DNA of 64,000 nt. Source: Zeus faber. Its lineage: Eukaryota; Chordata; Actinopteri; Zeiformes; Zeidae. The translations under genes were made by a program, and so were the position numbers. Of the stretch, positions 12,836 through 25,399 are shown in pieces. The DNA lies in the NCBI GenBank assembly GCA_960531495.1, contig OY482866.1:1-64000 (forward strand), read 5' to 3'. The notes below the pieces were generated by a model that made no database searches, was not told where the DNA came from, and saw nothing but the letters and a program-made list of their open reading frames with translations. How positions within the stretch are numbered: the stretch's first letter is position 1; each line of letters starts with the position of its first letter.

Positions 12836-15664
12836 GGCCCATCTAACATGTATTTGTGGAGTTATGATCATTTTCATCATTGTGTGCACATGTGGGAAAA
12901 AACGCATTTTCAGCCGATTTAAACGTCGAAAAGGGGAATTGGTTAAACGCTTCAGTCATTACTCTGTGTGACAGTGTCAGACAGTTTAAATACATTGGTG
13001 AACTAGTATATGCTGCTAAAGTGTTGTTTTTCAACCAGTTTTAGGCCCATCTAACATGTATTTGTCGAGTTATGATCATTTTCATCATTATGTGTACATG
13101 TGGGAAAAAACGCATTTTCAGCCGATTTAAACGTCGAAAAGGGGAATTGCTTAAACGCTTCAGTCATTTCTCTGTGTGACAGTGTCAGACAGTTTAAATA
13201 CAATGGTGAACTAGTATATGCTGCTAAAGCGTTGTTTGTCAAACAGTTTTAGGCCCATACAACATTGTATTTGACGAGGTATGAGCATTTTCAGAACATT
13301 GGACGGTTTGCTGTCTAGCTGAATTAGAGAAACACCGAACCATTGTCTCTTCAGAGGTGAATGATTCAGAATGCTGCAGTACAGCATAGAAATTTAATTA
13401 ATATGATGAACTATTATGTGCTTCTTAAGTGTTTCTCACAGATTTCTAGGCCCATCTAACATGTATTTGTGGAGTTATGATCATTTTCATCATTGTGTGC
13501 ACATGTGGGAAAAAACGCATTTTCAGCCGATTTAAACGTCGAAAAGGGGAATTGGTTAAACGCTTCAGTCATTACTCTGTGTGACAGTGTCAGACAGTTT
13601 AAATACAATGGTGAACTAGTATATGCTGCTAAAGCGTTGTTTGTCCAACAGTTTTAGGCCCATACAACATGTATTTGTCGAGGTATGAGCATTTTCAGAA
13701 CATTGGACGGTTTGCTGTCTAGCTGAATTAGAGAAACACCGAACCATTGTCTCTTCAGAGGTGAATGATTCAGAATGCTGCAGTACAGCATTGAAATTTA
13801 ATTAATGTGATGAACTATTATGTGCTTCCTAAGTTTTTCTCTCAGATTTCTATGCCCATCTAACATGTATTTCTGGAGTTATGATCATTTTCAGAACTTG
13901 TGACGGTTTGCTGTCTAGCTGAATTAGAGAAACACCGAACCATTGTCTCTTCAGAGGTGAATGATTCAGAATGCTGCAGTACAGCATAGAAATTTTATTA
14001 ATATGATGAACTATTATGTGCTTCTTAAGTGTTTCTCACAGATTTCTAGGCCCATCTAACATGTATTTGTGGAGTTATGATCATTTTCATCATTGTGTGC
14101 ACATGTGGGAAAAAACGCATTTTCAGCCGATTTAAACGTCGAAAAGGGGAATTGCTTAAACGCTTCATTCATTACTCTGTGTGACAGTGTCAGACAGTTT
14201 AAATACAATGGTGAACTAGTATATGCTGCTAAAGCGTTGTTTGTCAAACAGTTTTAGGCCCATACAACATGTATTTGTCGAGGTATGAGCATTTTCAGAA
14301 CATTGGACGGTTTGCTGTCTAGCTGAATTAGAGAAACACCGAACCATTGTCTATTCAGAGGTGAATGATTCAGAATGCTGTAGTAGAGCATAGAAATTTT
14401 ATTAATATGATGAACTATTATGTGCTTCCTAAGTTTTTCTCTCAGATTTCTATGCCCATCTAACATGTATTTGTGGAGTTTGGATCATTTTCATCATAGT
14501 GTGCACATGTGGGAAAAAACGCATTTTCAGCCGATTTAAACGTCGAAAAGGGGAATTGGTTAAACGCTTCAGTCATTACTCTGTGTGACAGTGTCAGACA
14601 GTTTAAATACAATGGTGAACTAGTATATGCTGCTAAAGCGTTGTTTGTCAAACAGTTTTAGGCCCATACAACATGTATTTGTCGAGGTATGAGCATTTTC
14701 AGAACATTGGACGGTTTGCTGTCTAGTAGAATTAGAGAAACACCGAACCATTGTCTCTTCAGAGGTGAATGATTCAGAATGCTGCAGTACAGCATAGAAA
14801 TTTAATTAATATGATGAACTATTATGTGCTTCTTAAGTGTTTCTCACAGATTTCTAGGCCCATCTAACATGTATTTGTGGAGTTATGATCATTTTCATCA
14901 TTGTGTGCACATGTGGGAAAAAACGCATTTTCAGCCGATTTAAACGTCGAAAAGGGGAATTGGTTAAACGCTTCAGTCATTACTCTGTGTGACAGTGTCA
15001 GACAGTTTAAATACAATGGTGAACTAGTATATGCTGCTAAAGTGTTGTTTGTCAACCAGTTTTAGGCCCATCTAACATGTATTTGTCGAGTTATGATCAT
15101 TTTCATCATTATGTGTACATGTGGGAAAAAACGCATTTTCAGCCGATTTAAACGTCGAAAAGGAGAATTGCTTGAACGCTTCAGTCAGTACTCTGTGTGA
15201 CAGTGTCAGACAGTTTAATTACAATGGTGAACTAGTATATGCTGCTAAAGCGTTGTTTGTCAAACAGTTTTAGGCCCATACAACATGTATTTGTCGAGGT
15301 ATGAGCATTTTCAGAACATTGGACGGTTTGCTGTCTAGCTGAATTAGAGAAACACCGAACCATTGTCTCTTCAGAGGTGAATGATTCAGAATGCTGCAGT
15401 ACAGCATTGAAATTTAATTAATATGATGAACTATTATGTGCTTCCTAAGTTTTTCTCTCAGATTTCTATGCCCATCTAACATGTATTTCTGGAGTTATGA
15501 TCATTTTCAGAACTTGTGACGGTTTGCTGTCTAGCTGAATTAGAGAAACACCGAACCATTGTCTCTTCAGAGGTGAATGATTCAGAATGCTGCAGTACAG
15601 CATAGAAATTTTATTAATATGATGAACTATTATGTGCTTCTTAAGTGTTTCTCACAGATTTCTA
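12836..15664 (+). repeat. 2829-bp HOR block, copy 1
   Basis: Order A A B A B B A B A B A A B B (7 A, 7 B, plus one inserted base in the B at 13252). Private changes repeated 2829 bp downstream include GCTTCATTCATTAC in the A at 14049, GTTTGGATC in the A at 14453, GTCTAGTAGAATT in the B at 14661 and TTTAATTACAATGG in the A at 15065. Confidence 0.9.
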
Positions 15665-18493
15665 GGCCCATCTAACATGTATTTGTGGAGTTATGATCAT
15701 TTTCATCATTGTGTGCACATGTGGGAAAAAACGCATTTTCAGCCGATTTAAACGTCGAAAAGGGGAATTGGTTAAACGCTTCAGTCATTACTCTGTGTGA
15801 CAGTGTCAGACAGTTTAAATACATTGGTGAACTAGTATATGCTGCTAAAGTGTTGTTTTTCAACCAGTTTTAGGCCCATCTAACATGTATTTGTCGAGTT
15901 ATGATCATTTTCATCATTATGTGTACATGTGGGAAAAAACGCATTTTCAGCCGATTTAAACGTCGAAAAGGGGAATTGCTTAAACGCTTCAGTCATTTCT
16001 CTGTGTGACAGTGTCAGACAGTTTAAATACAATGGTGAACTAGTATATGCTGCTAAAGCGTTGTTTGTCAAACAGTTTTAGGCCCATACAACATTGTATT
16101 TGACGAGGTATGAGCATTTTCAGAACATTGGACGGTTTGCTGTCTAGCTGAATTAGAGAAACACCGAACCATTGTCTCTTCAGAGGTGAATGATTCAGAA
16201 TGCTGCAGTACAGCATAGAAATTTAATTAATATGATGAACTATTATGTGCTTCTTAAGTGTTTCTCACAGATTTCTAGGCCCATCTAACATGTATTTGTG
16301 GAGTTATGATCATTTTCATCATTGTGTGCACATGTGGGAAAAAACGCATTTTCAGCCGATTTAAACGTCGAAAAGGGGAATTGGTTAAACGCTTCAGTCA
16401 TTACTCTGTGTGACAGTGTCAGACAGTTTAAATACAATGGTGAACTAGTATATGCTGCTAAAGCGTTGTTTGTCCAACAGTTTTAGGCCCATACAACATG
16501 TATTTGTCGAGGTATGAGCATTTTCAGAACATTGGACGGTTTGCTGTCTAGCTGAATTAGAGAAACACCGAACCATTGTCTCTTCAGAGGTGAATGATTC
16601 AGAATGCTGCAGTACAGCATTGAAATTTAATTAATGTGATGAACTATTATGTGCTTCCTAAGTTTTTCTCTCAGATTTCTATGCCCATCTAACATGTATT
16701 TCTGGAGTTATGATCATTTTCAGAACTTGTGACGGTTTGCTGTCTAGCTGAATTAGAGAAACACCGAACCATTGTCTCTTCAGAGGTGAATGATTCAGAA
16801 TGCTGCAGTACAGCATAGAAATTTTATTAATATGATGAACTATTATGTGCTTCTTAAGTGTTTCTCACAGATTTCTAGGCCCATCTAACATGTATTTGTG
16901 GAGTTATGATCATTTTCATCATTGTGTGCACATGTGGGAAAAAACGCATTTTCAGCCGATTTAAACGTCGAAAAGGGGAATTGCTTAAACGCTTCATTCA
17001 TTACTCTGTGTGACAGTGTCAGACAGTTTAAATACAATGGTGAACTAGTATATGCTGCTAAAGCGTTGTTTGTCAAACAGTTTTAGGCCCATACAACATG
17101 TATTTGTCGAGGTATGAGCATTTTCAGAACATTGGACGGTTTGCTGTCTAGCTGAATTAGAGAAACACCGAACCATTGTCTATTCAGAGGTGAATGATTC
17201 AGAATGCTGTAGTAGAGCATAGAAATTTTATTAATATGATGAACTATTATGTGCTTCCTAAGTTTTTCTCTCAGATTTCTATGCCCATCTAACATGTATT
17301 TGTGGAGTTTGGATCATTTTCATCATAGTGTGCACATGTGGGAAAAAACGCATTTTCAGCCGATTTAAACGTCGAAAAGGGGAATTGGTTAAACGCTTCA
17401 GTCATTACTCTGTGTGACAGTGTCAGACAGTTTAAATACAATGGTGAACTAGTATATGCTGCTAAAGCGTTGTTTGTCAAACAGTTTTAGGCCCATACAA
17501 CATGTATTTGTCGAGGTATGAGCATTTTCAGAACATTGGACGGTTTGCTGTCTAGTAGAATTAGAGAAACACCGAACCATTGTCTCTTCAGAGGTGAATG
17601 ATTCAGAATGCTGCAGTACAGCATAGAAATTTAATTAATATGATGAACTATTATGTGCTTCTTAAGTGTTTCTCACAGATTTCTAGGCCCATCTAACATG
17701 TATTTGTGGAGTTATGATCATTTTCATCATTGTGTGCACATGTGGGAAAAAACGCATTTTCAGCCGATTTAAACGTCGAAAAGGGGAATTGGTTAAACGC
17801 TTCAGTCATTACTCTGTGTGACAGTGTCAGACAGTTTAAATACAATGGTGAACTAGTATATGCTGCTAAAGTGTTGTTTGTCAACCAGTTTTAGGCCCAT
17901 CTAACATGTATTTGTCGAGTTATGATCATTTTCATCATTATGTGTACATGTGGGAAAAAACGCATTTTCAGCCGATTTAAACGTCGAAAAGGAGAATTGC
18001 TTGAACGCTTCAGTCAGTACTCTGTGTGACAGTGTCAGACAGTTTAATTACAATGGTGAACTAGTATATGCTGCTAAAGCGTTGTTTGTCAAACAGTTTT
18101 AGGCCCATACAACATGTATTTGTCGAGGTATGAGCATTTTCAGAACATTGGACGGTTTGCTGTCTAGCTGAATTAGAGAAACACCGAACCATTGTCTCTT
18201 CAGAGGTGAATGATTCAGAATGCTGCAGTACAGCATTGAAATTTAATTAATATGATGAACTATTATGTGCTTCCTAAGTTTTTCTCTCAGATTTCTATGC
18301 CCATCTAACATGTATTTCTGGAGTTATGATCATTTTCAGAACTTGTGACGGTTTGCTGTCTAGCTGAATTAGAGAAACACCGAACCATTGTCTCTTCAGA
18401 GGTGAATGATTCAGAATGCTGCAGTACAGCATAGAAATTTTATTAATATGATGAACTATTATGTGCTTCTTAAGTGTTTCTCACAGATTTCTA
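15665..18493 (+). repeat. 2829-bp HOR block, copy 2
   Basis: Adjacent tandem copy of the preceding block with the same unit order, the same inserted base (B at 16081) and the same private substitutions. By eye the two copies are nearly identical, so this is either a very recent duplication or an assembly duplication. Confidence 0.9.
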
Positions 18494-19301
18494 GGCCCAT
18501 CTAACATGTATTTGTGGAGTTATGATCATTTTCATCATTGTGTGCACATGTGGGAAAAAACGCATTTTCAGCCGATTTAAACGTCGAAAAGGGGAATTGG
18601 TTAAACGCTTCAGTCATTACTCTGTGTGACAGTGTCAGACAGTTTAAATACATTGGTGAACTAGTATATGCTGCTAAAGTGTTGTTTGTCAACCAGTTTT
18701 AGGCCCATCTAACATGTATTTGTCGAGTTATGATCATTTTCATCATTATGTGTACATGTGGGAAAAAACGCATTTTCAGCCGATTTAAACGTCGAAAAGG
18801 AGAATTGGTTAAACGCTTCAGTCATTACTCTGTGTGACAGTGTCAGACAGTTTAAATACAATGGTGAACTAGTATATGCTGCTAAAGCGTTGTTTGTCAA
18901 ACAGTTTTAGGCCCATACAACATGTATTTGACGAGGTATGAGCATTTTCAGAACATTGGACGGTTTGCTGTCTAGCTGAATTAGAGAAACACCGAACCAT
19001 TGTCTCTTCAGAGGTGAATGATTCAGAATGCTGCAGTACAGCATAGAAATTTTATTAATATGATGAACTATTATGTGCTTCCTAAGTTTTTCTCTCAGAT
19101 TTCTATGCCCATCTAACATGTATTTCTGGAGTTATGATCATTTTCAGAACTTGTGACGGTTTGCTGTCTAACTGAATTAGAGAAACACCGAACCATTGTC
19201 TCTTCAGAGGTGAATGATTCAGAATGCTGCAGTACAGCATAGAAATTTAATTAATATGATGAACTATTATGTGCTTCTTAAGTGTTTCTCACAGATTTCT
19301 A
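18494..19301 (+). repeat. 808-bp A-A-B-B tetramer, copy 1
   Basis: Units at 18494, 18702, 18910 and 19106. The first A has ACATTGG, the second GAAAAGGAGAATTGG. The B1 has TTTGACGAGG without the extra base that accompanies this change elsewhere. The B2 has GCTGTCTAACTG. This AABB tetramer also closes several of the larger blocks. Confidence 0.9.
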
Positions 19302-20109
19302 GGCCCATCTAACATGTATTTGTGGAGTTATGATCATTTTCATCATTGTGTGCACATGTGGGAAAAAACGCATTTTCAGCCGATTTAAACGTCGAAAAGG
19401 GGAATTGGTTAAACGCTTCAGTCATTACTCTGTGTGACAGTGTCAGACAGTTTAAATACATTGGTGAACTAGTATATGCTGCTAAAGTGTTGTTTGTCAA
19501 CCAGTTTTAGGCCCATCTAACATGTATTTGTCGAGTTATGATCATTTTCATCATTATGTGTACATGTGGGAAAAAACGCATTTTCAGCCGATTTAAACGT
19601 CGAAAAGGAGAATTGGTTAAACGCTTCAGTCATTACTCTGTGTGACAGTGTCAGACAGTTTAAATACAATGGTGAACTAGTATATGCTGCTAAAGCGTTG
19701 TTTGTCAAACAGTTTTAGGCCCATACAACATGTATTTGTCGAGGTATGAGCATTTTCAGAACATTGGACGGTTTGCTGTCTAGCTGAATTAGAGAAACAC
19801 CGAACCATTGTCTCTTCAGAGGTGAATGATTCAGAATGCTGCAGTACAGCATAGAAATTTTATTAATATGATGAACTATTATGTGCTTCCTAAGTTTTTC
19901 TCTCAGATTTCTATGCCCATCTAACATGTATTTCTGGAGTTATGATCATTTTCAGAACTTGTGACGGTTTGCTGTCTAGCTGAATTAGAGAAACACCGAA
20001 CCATTGTCTCTTCAGAGGTGAATGATTCAGAATGCTGCAGTACAGCATAGAAATTTTATTAATATGATGAACTATTATGTGCTTCTTAAGTGTTTCTCAC
20101 AGATTTCTA
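19302..20109 (+). repeat. 808-bp A-A-B-B tetramer, copy 2
   Basis: Tandem copy of the preceding tetramer at an exact 808-bp offset. Both A units match copy 1, while the B units differ slightly (GTCGAGG and TCTAGCTG here). A further A-A-B begins at 20110 but belongs to a different sequence lineage, with TCTGTTTGACAG and TAAACATCG variants. Confidence 0.9.
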
Positions 20110-22141
20110 GGCCCATCTAACATGTATTTGTGGAGTTATGATCATTTTCATCATTGTGTGCACATGTGGGAAAAAACGCATTTTCAGCCGATTTAAACGT
20201 CGAAAAGGGGAATTGCTTAAACGCTTCAGTCATTACTCTGTTTGACAGTGTCAGACAGTTTAAATACAATGGTGAACTAGTATATGCTGCTAAAGTGTTG
20301 TTTGTCAAACAGTTTTAGGCCCATCTAACATGTATTTGTCGAGTTATGATCATTTTCATCATTATGTGCACATGTGGGAAAAAACGCATTTTCAGCCGAT
20401 TTAAACATCGAAAAGGGGAATTGGTTAAACGCTTCAGTCATTACTCTGTGTGACAGTGTCAGACAGTCTAAATACAATGGTGAACTAGTTTATGCTGCTA
20501 AAGCGTTGTTTGTCAAACAGTTTTAGGCCCATACAACATGTATTTGTCGAGGTATGAGCATTTTCAGAACATTGGACGGTTTGCTGTCTAGCAGAATTAG
20601 AGAAACACCGAACCATTGTCTCTTCAGAGGTGAATGATTCAGAATGCTGTAGTAGAGCATAGAAATTTTATTAATATGATGAACTATTATGTACTTCCTA
20701 AGTTTTTCTCTCAGATTTCTATGCCCATCTAACATGTATTTGTGGAGTTAGGATCATTTTCATCATAGTGTGCACATGTGGGAAAAAACGCATTTTCAGC
20801 CGATTTAAACGTCGAAAAGGGGAATTGGTTAAACGCTTCAGTCATTACTCTGTGTGACAGTGTCAGACAGTTTAAATACAATGGTGAACTAGTATATGCT
20901 GCTAAAGCGTTGTTTGTCAAACAGTTTTAGGCCCATACAACATGTATTTGTCGAGTTATGATCATTTTCAGAACTTGTGACGGTTTGCTGTCTAGCTGGA
21001 TTAGAGAAACACCGAACCATTGTCTATTCAGAGGTGAATGATTCAGAATGCTGCAGTACAGCATAGAAATTTAATTAATATGATGAACTATTATGTGCTT
21101 CTTAAGTGTTTCTCACAGATTTCTAGGCCCATCTAACATGTATTTGTGGAGTTATGATCATTTTCATCATTGTGTGCACATGTGGGGAAAAACGCATTTT
21201 CAGCCGATTTAAACGTCAAAAAGGGGAATTGGTTAAACGCTTCAGTCATTACTCTGTGTGACAGTGTCAGACAGTTTAAATACAATGGTGAACTAGTATA
21301 TGCTGCTAAAGTGTTGTTTGTCAAACAGTTTTAGGCCCATGTACAATGTATTTGTCGAGTTATGATTATTTTCATCATTGTGTGCACATGTGGGAAAAAA
21401 CGCATTTTCAGCCGATTTAAACGTCGAAAAGGGGAATTGGTTAAACGCTTCAGTCATTACTCTGTGTGACAGTGTCAGACAGTTTAAATACAATGGTGAA
21501 CTAGTATATGCTGCTAAAGTGTTGTTTGTCAACCAGTTTTAGGCCCATCTAACATGTATTTGTCGAGTTATGATCATTTTCAGCATTATGTGTACATGTG
21601 GGAAAAAACGCATTTTCAGCCGATTTAAACGTCGAAAAGGGGAATTGCTTGAACGCTTCAGTCATTACTCTGTGTGACAGTGTCAGACAGTTTAAATACA
21701 ATGGTGAACTAGTATATGCTGCTAAAGCGTTGTTTGTCAAACAGTTTTAGGCCCATACAACATGTATTTGTCGAGGTATGAGCATTTTCAGAACATTGGA
21801 CGGTTTGCTGTCTAGCTGAATTAGAGAAACACCGAACCATTGTCTCTTCAGAGGTGAATGATTCAGAATGCTGCAGTACAGGATTGAAATTTAATTAATA
21901 TGATGAACAATTATGTGCTTCCTAAGTTTTTCTCTCAGATTTCTATGCCCATCTAACATGTATTTCTTGAGTTATGATCATTTTCAGAACTTGTGACGGT
22001 TTGCTGTCTAGCTGAATTAGAGAAACACCGAACCATTGTCTCTTCAGAGGTGAATGATTCAGAATGCTGCAGTACAGCATAGAAATTTTATTAATATGAT
22101 GAACTATTATGTGCTTCTTAAGTGTTTCTCACAGATTTCTA
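20110..22141 (+). repeat. Non-periodic stretch of A/B units with one hybrid B
   Basis: Order A A B A B A A A B B (2032 bp). The first two A units match those at 2051/2259 of the 2852-bp block. The B at 20526 has the GTAGTAGAGCAT form and is followed by a GTTAGGATC-type A. The B at 20930 begins with the B1 start but changes to B2 sequence within the first ~25 bp. The A at 21126 has several private changes (GTGGGGAAAAACG, CGTCAAAAAGG). Confidence 0.88.
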
Positions 22142-23770
22142 GGCCCATCTAACATGTATTTGTGGAGTTATGATCATTTTCATCATTGTGTGCACATGTG
22201 GGAAAAAACGCATTTTCAGCCGATTTAAACGTCGAAAAGGGGAATTGGTTAAACGCTTCAGTCATAACTCTGTGTGACAGTGTCAGACAGTTTAAATACA
22301 ATGGTGAACTAGTATATGCTGCTAAATTGTTGTTTGTCAAACAGTTTTAGGCCCATGTAAAATGTATTTGTCGAGTTATGATTATTTTCATCATTGTGTG
22401 CACATGTGGGAAAAAACGCATTTTCAGCCGATTTAAACGTCGAAAAGGGGAATTGGTTAAACGCTTCAGTCATTACTCTGTGTGACAGTGTCAGACAGTT
22501 TAAATACATTGGTGAACTAGTATATGCTGCTGAAGTGTTGTTTCTCAACCAGTTTTAGGCCCATCTAACATGTATTTGTCGAGTTATGATCATTTTCATC
22601 ATTATGTGTACATGTGGGAAAAAACGCATTTTCAGCCGATTTAAACGTCGAAAAGGGGAATTGCTTAAACGCTTCAGTCATTTCTCTGTGTGACAGTGTC
22701 AGACAGTTTAAATACAATGGTGAACTAGTATATGCTGCTAAAGCGTTGTTTGTCAAACAGTTTTAGGCCCATACAACATTGTATTTGACGAGGTATGAGC
22801 ATTTTCAGAACATTGGACGGTTTGCTGTCTAGCTGAATTAGAGAAACACCGAACCATTGTCTCTTCAGAGGTGAATGATTCAGAATGCTGCAGTACAGCA
22901 TAGAAATTTTATTAATATGATGAACTATTATGTGCTTCTTAAGTGTTTCTCACAGATTTCTAGGCCCATCTAACATGTATTTGTGGAGTTATGATCATTT
23001 TCATCATTGTGTGCACATGTGGGAAAAAACGCATTTTCAGCCGATTTAAACGTCGAAAAGGGGAATTGGTTAAACGCTTCAGTCATTACTCTGTGTGACA
23101 GTGTCAGACAGTTTAAATACAATGGTGAACTAGTATATGCTGCTAAAGTGTTGTTTGTCAACCAGTTTTAGGCCCATCTAACATGTATTTGTCGAGTTAT
23201 GATCATTTTCATCATTATGTGTACATGTGGGAAAAAACGCATTTTCAGCCGATTTAAACGTCGAAAAGGGGAATTGCTTAAACGCTTCAGTCATTACTCT
23301 GTGTGACAGTGTCAGACAGTTTAATTACAATGGTGAACTAGTATATGCTGCTAAAGCGTTGTTTGTCAAACAGTTTTAGGCCCATACAACATGTATTTGT
23401 CGAGGTATGAGCATTTTCAGAACATTGGACGGTTTGCTGTCTAGCTGAATTAGAGAAACACCGAACCATTGTCTCTTCAGAGGTGAATGATTCAGAATGC
23501 TGCAGTACAGCATAGAAATTTTATTAATATGATGAACTATTATGTGTTTCCTAAGTTTTTCTCTCAGATTTCTATGCCCATCTAACATGTATTTCTGGAG
23601 TTATGATCATTTTCAGAACTTGTGACGGTTTGCTGTCTAACTGAATTAGAGAAACACCGAACCATTGTCTCTTCAGAGGTGAATGATTCAGAATGCTGCA
23701 GTACAGCATAGAAATTTTATTTATATGATGAACTATTATGTGCTTCTTAAGTGTTTCTCACAGATTTCTA
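22142..23770 (+). repeat. 1629-bp HOR block, copy 1
   Basis: Order A A A B A A B B (5 A, 3 B plus one inserted base in the B at 22766). The first A has CAGTCATAACTCTG and the second starts with GTAAAATG. The same features appear 1629 bp downstream. The second A has a private GCTGCTGAAGTG change. Confidence 0.9.
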
Positions 23771-25399
23771 GGCCCATCTAACATGTATTTGTGGAGTTAT
23801 GATCATTTTCATCATTGTGTGCACATGTGGGAAAAAACGCATTTTCAGCCGATTTAAACGTCGAAAAGGGGAATTGGTTAAACGCTTCAGTCATAACTCT
23901 GTGTGACAGTGTCAGACAGTTTAAATACAATGGTGAACTAGTATATGCTGCTAAATTGTTGTTTGTCAAACAGTTTTAGGCCCATGTAAAATGTATTTGT
24001 CGAGTTATGATTATTTTCATCATTGTGTGCACATGTGGGAAAAAACGCATTTTCAGCCGATTTAAACGTCGAAAAGGGGAATTGGTTAAACGCTTCAGTC
24101 ATTACTCTGTGTGACAGTGTCAGACAGTTTAAATACATTGGTGAACTAGTATATGCTGCTAAAGTGTTGTTTGTCAACCAGTTTTAGGCCCATCTAACAT
24201 GTATTTGTCGAGTTATGATCATTTTCATCATTATGTGTACATGTGGGAAAAAACGCATTTTCAGCCGATTTAAACGTCGAAAAGGGGAATTGCTTAAACG
24301 CTTCAGTCATTTCTCTGTGTGACAGTGTCAGACAGTTTAAATACAATGGTGAACTAGTATATGCTGCTAAAGCGTTGTTTGTCAAACAGTTTTAGGCCCA
24401 TACAACATTGTATTTGACGAGGTATGAGCATTTTCAGAACATTGGACGGTTTGCTGTCTAGCTGAATTAGAGAAACACCGAACCATTGTCTCTTCAGAGG
24501 TGAATGATTCAGAATGCTGCAGTACAGCATAGAAATTTTATTAATATGATGAACTATTATGTGCTTCTTAAGTGTTTCTCACAGATTTCTAGGCCCATCT
24601 AACATGTATTTGTGGAGTTATGATCATTTTCATCATTGTGTGCACATGTGGGAAAAAACGCATTTTCAGCCGATTTAAACGTCGAAAAGGGGAATTGGTT
24701 AAACGCTTCAGTCATTACTCTGTGTGACAGTGTCAGACAGTTTAAATACAATGGTGAACTAATATATGCTGCTAAAGTGTTGTTTGTCAACCAGTTTTAG
24801 GCCCATCTAACATGTATTTGTCGAGTTATGATCATTTTCATCATTATGTGTACATGTGGGAAAAAACGCATTTTCAGCCGATTTAAACGTCGAAAAGGGG
24901 AATTGCTTAAACGCTTCAGTCATTACTCTGTGTGACAGTGTCAGACAGTTTAATTACAATGGTGAACTAGTATATGCTGCTAAAGCGTTGTTTGTCAAAC
25001 AGTTTTAGGCCCATACAACATGTATTTGTCGAGGTATGAGCATTTTCAGAACATTGGACGGTTTGCTGTCTAGCTGAATTAGAGAAACACCGAACCATTG
25101 TCTCTTCAGAGGTGAATGATTCAGAATGCTGCAGTACAGCATAGAAATTTTATTAATATGATGAACTATTATGTGTTTCCTAAGTTTTTCTCTCAGATTT
25201 CAATGCCCATCTAACATGTATTTCTGGAGTTATGATCATTTTCAGAACTTGTGACGGTTTGCTGTCTAACTGAATTAGAGAAACACCGAACCATTGTCTC
25301 TTCAGAGGTGAATGATTCAGAATGCTGCAGTACAGCATAGAAATTTAATTAATATGATGAACTATTATGTGCTTCTTAAGTGTTTCTCACAGATTTCTA
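23771..25399 (+). repeat. 1629-bp HOR block, copy 2
   Basis: Adjacent tandem copy of the preceding block; each unit boundary is shifted by exactly 1629 bp. It shares CAGTCATAACTCTG, the inserted base in its single B (24395) and the TTTAATTACAATGG variant. Few private differences are visible (for example GAACTAATATATG in the A at 24592). Confidence 0.9.
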
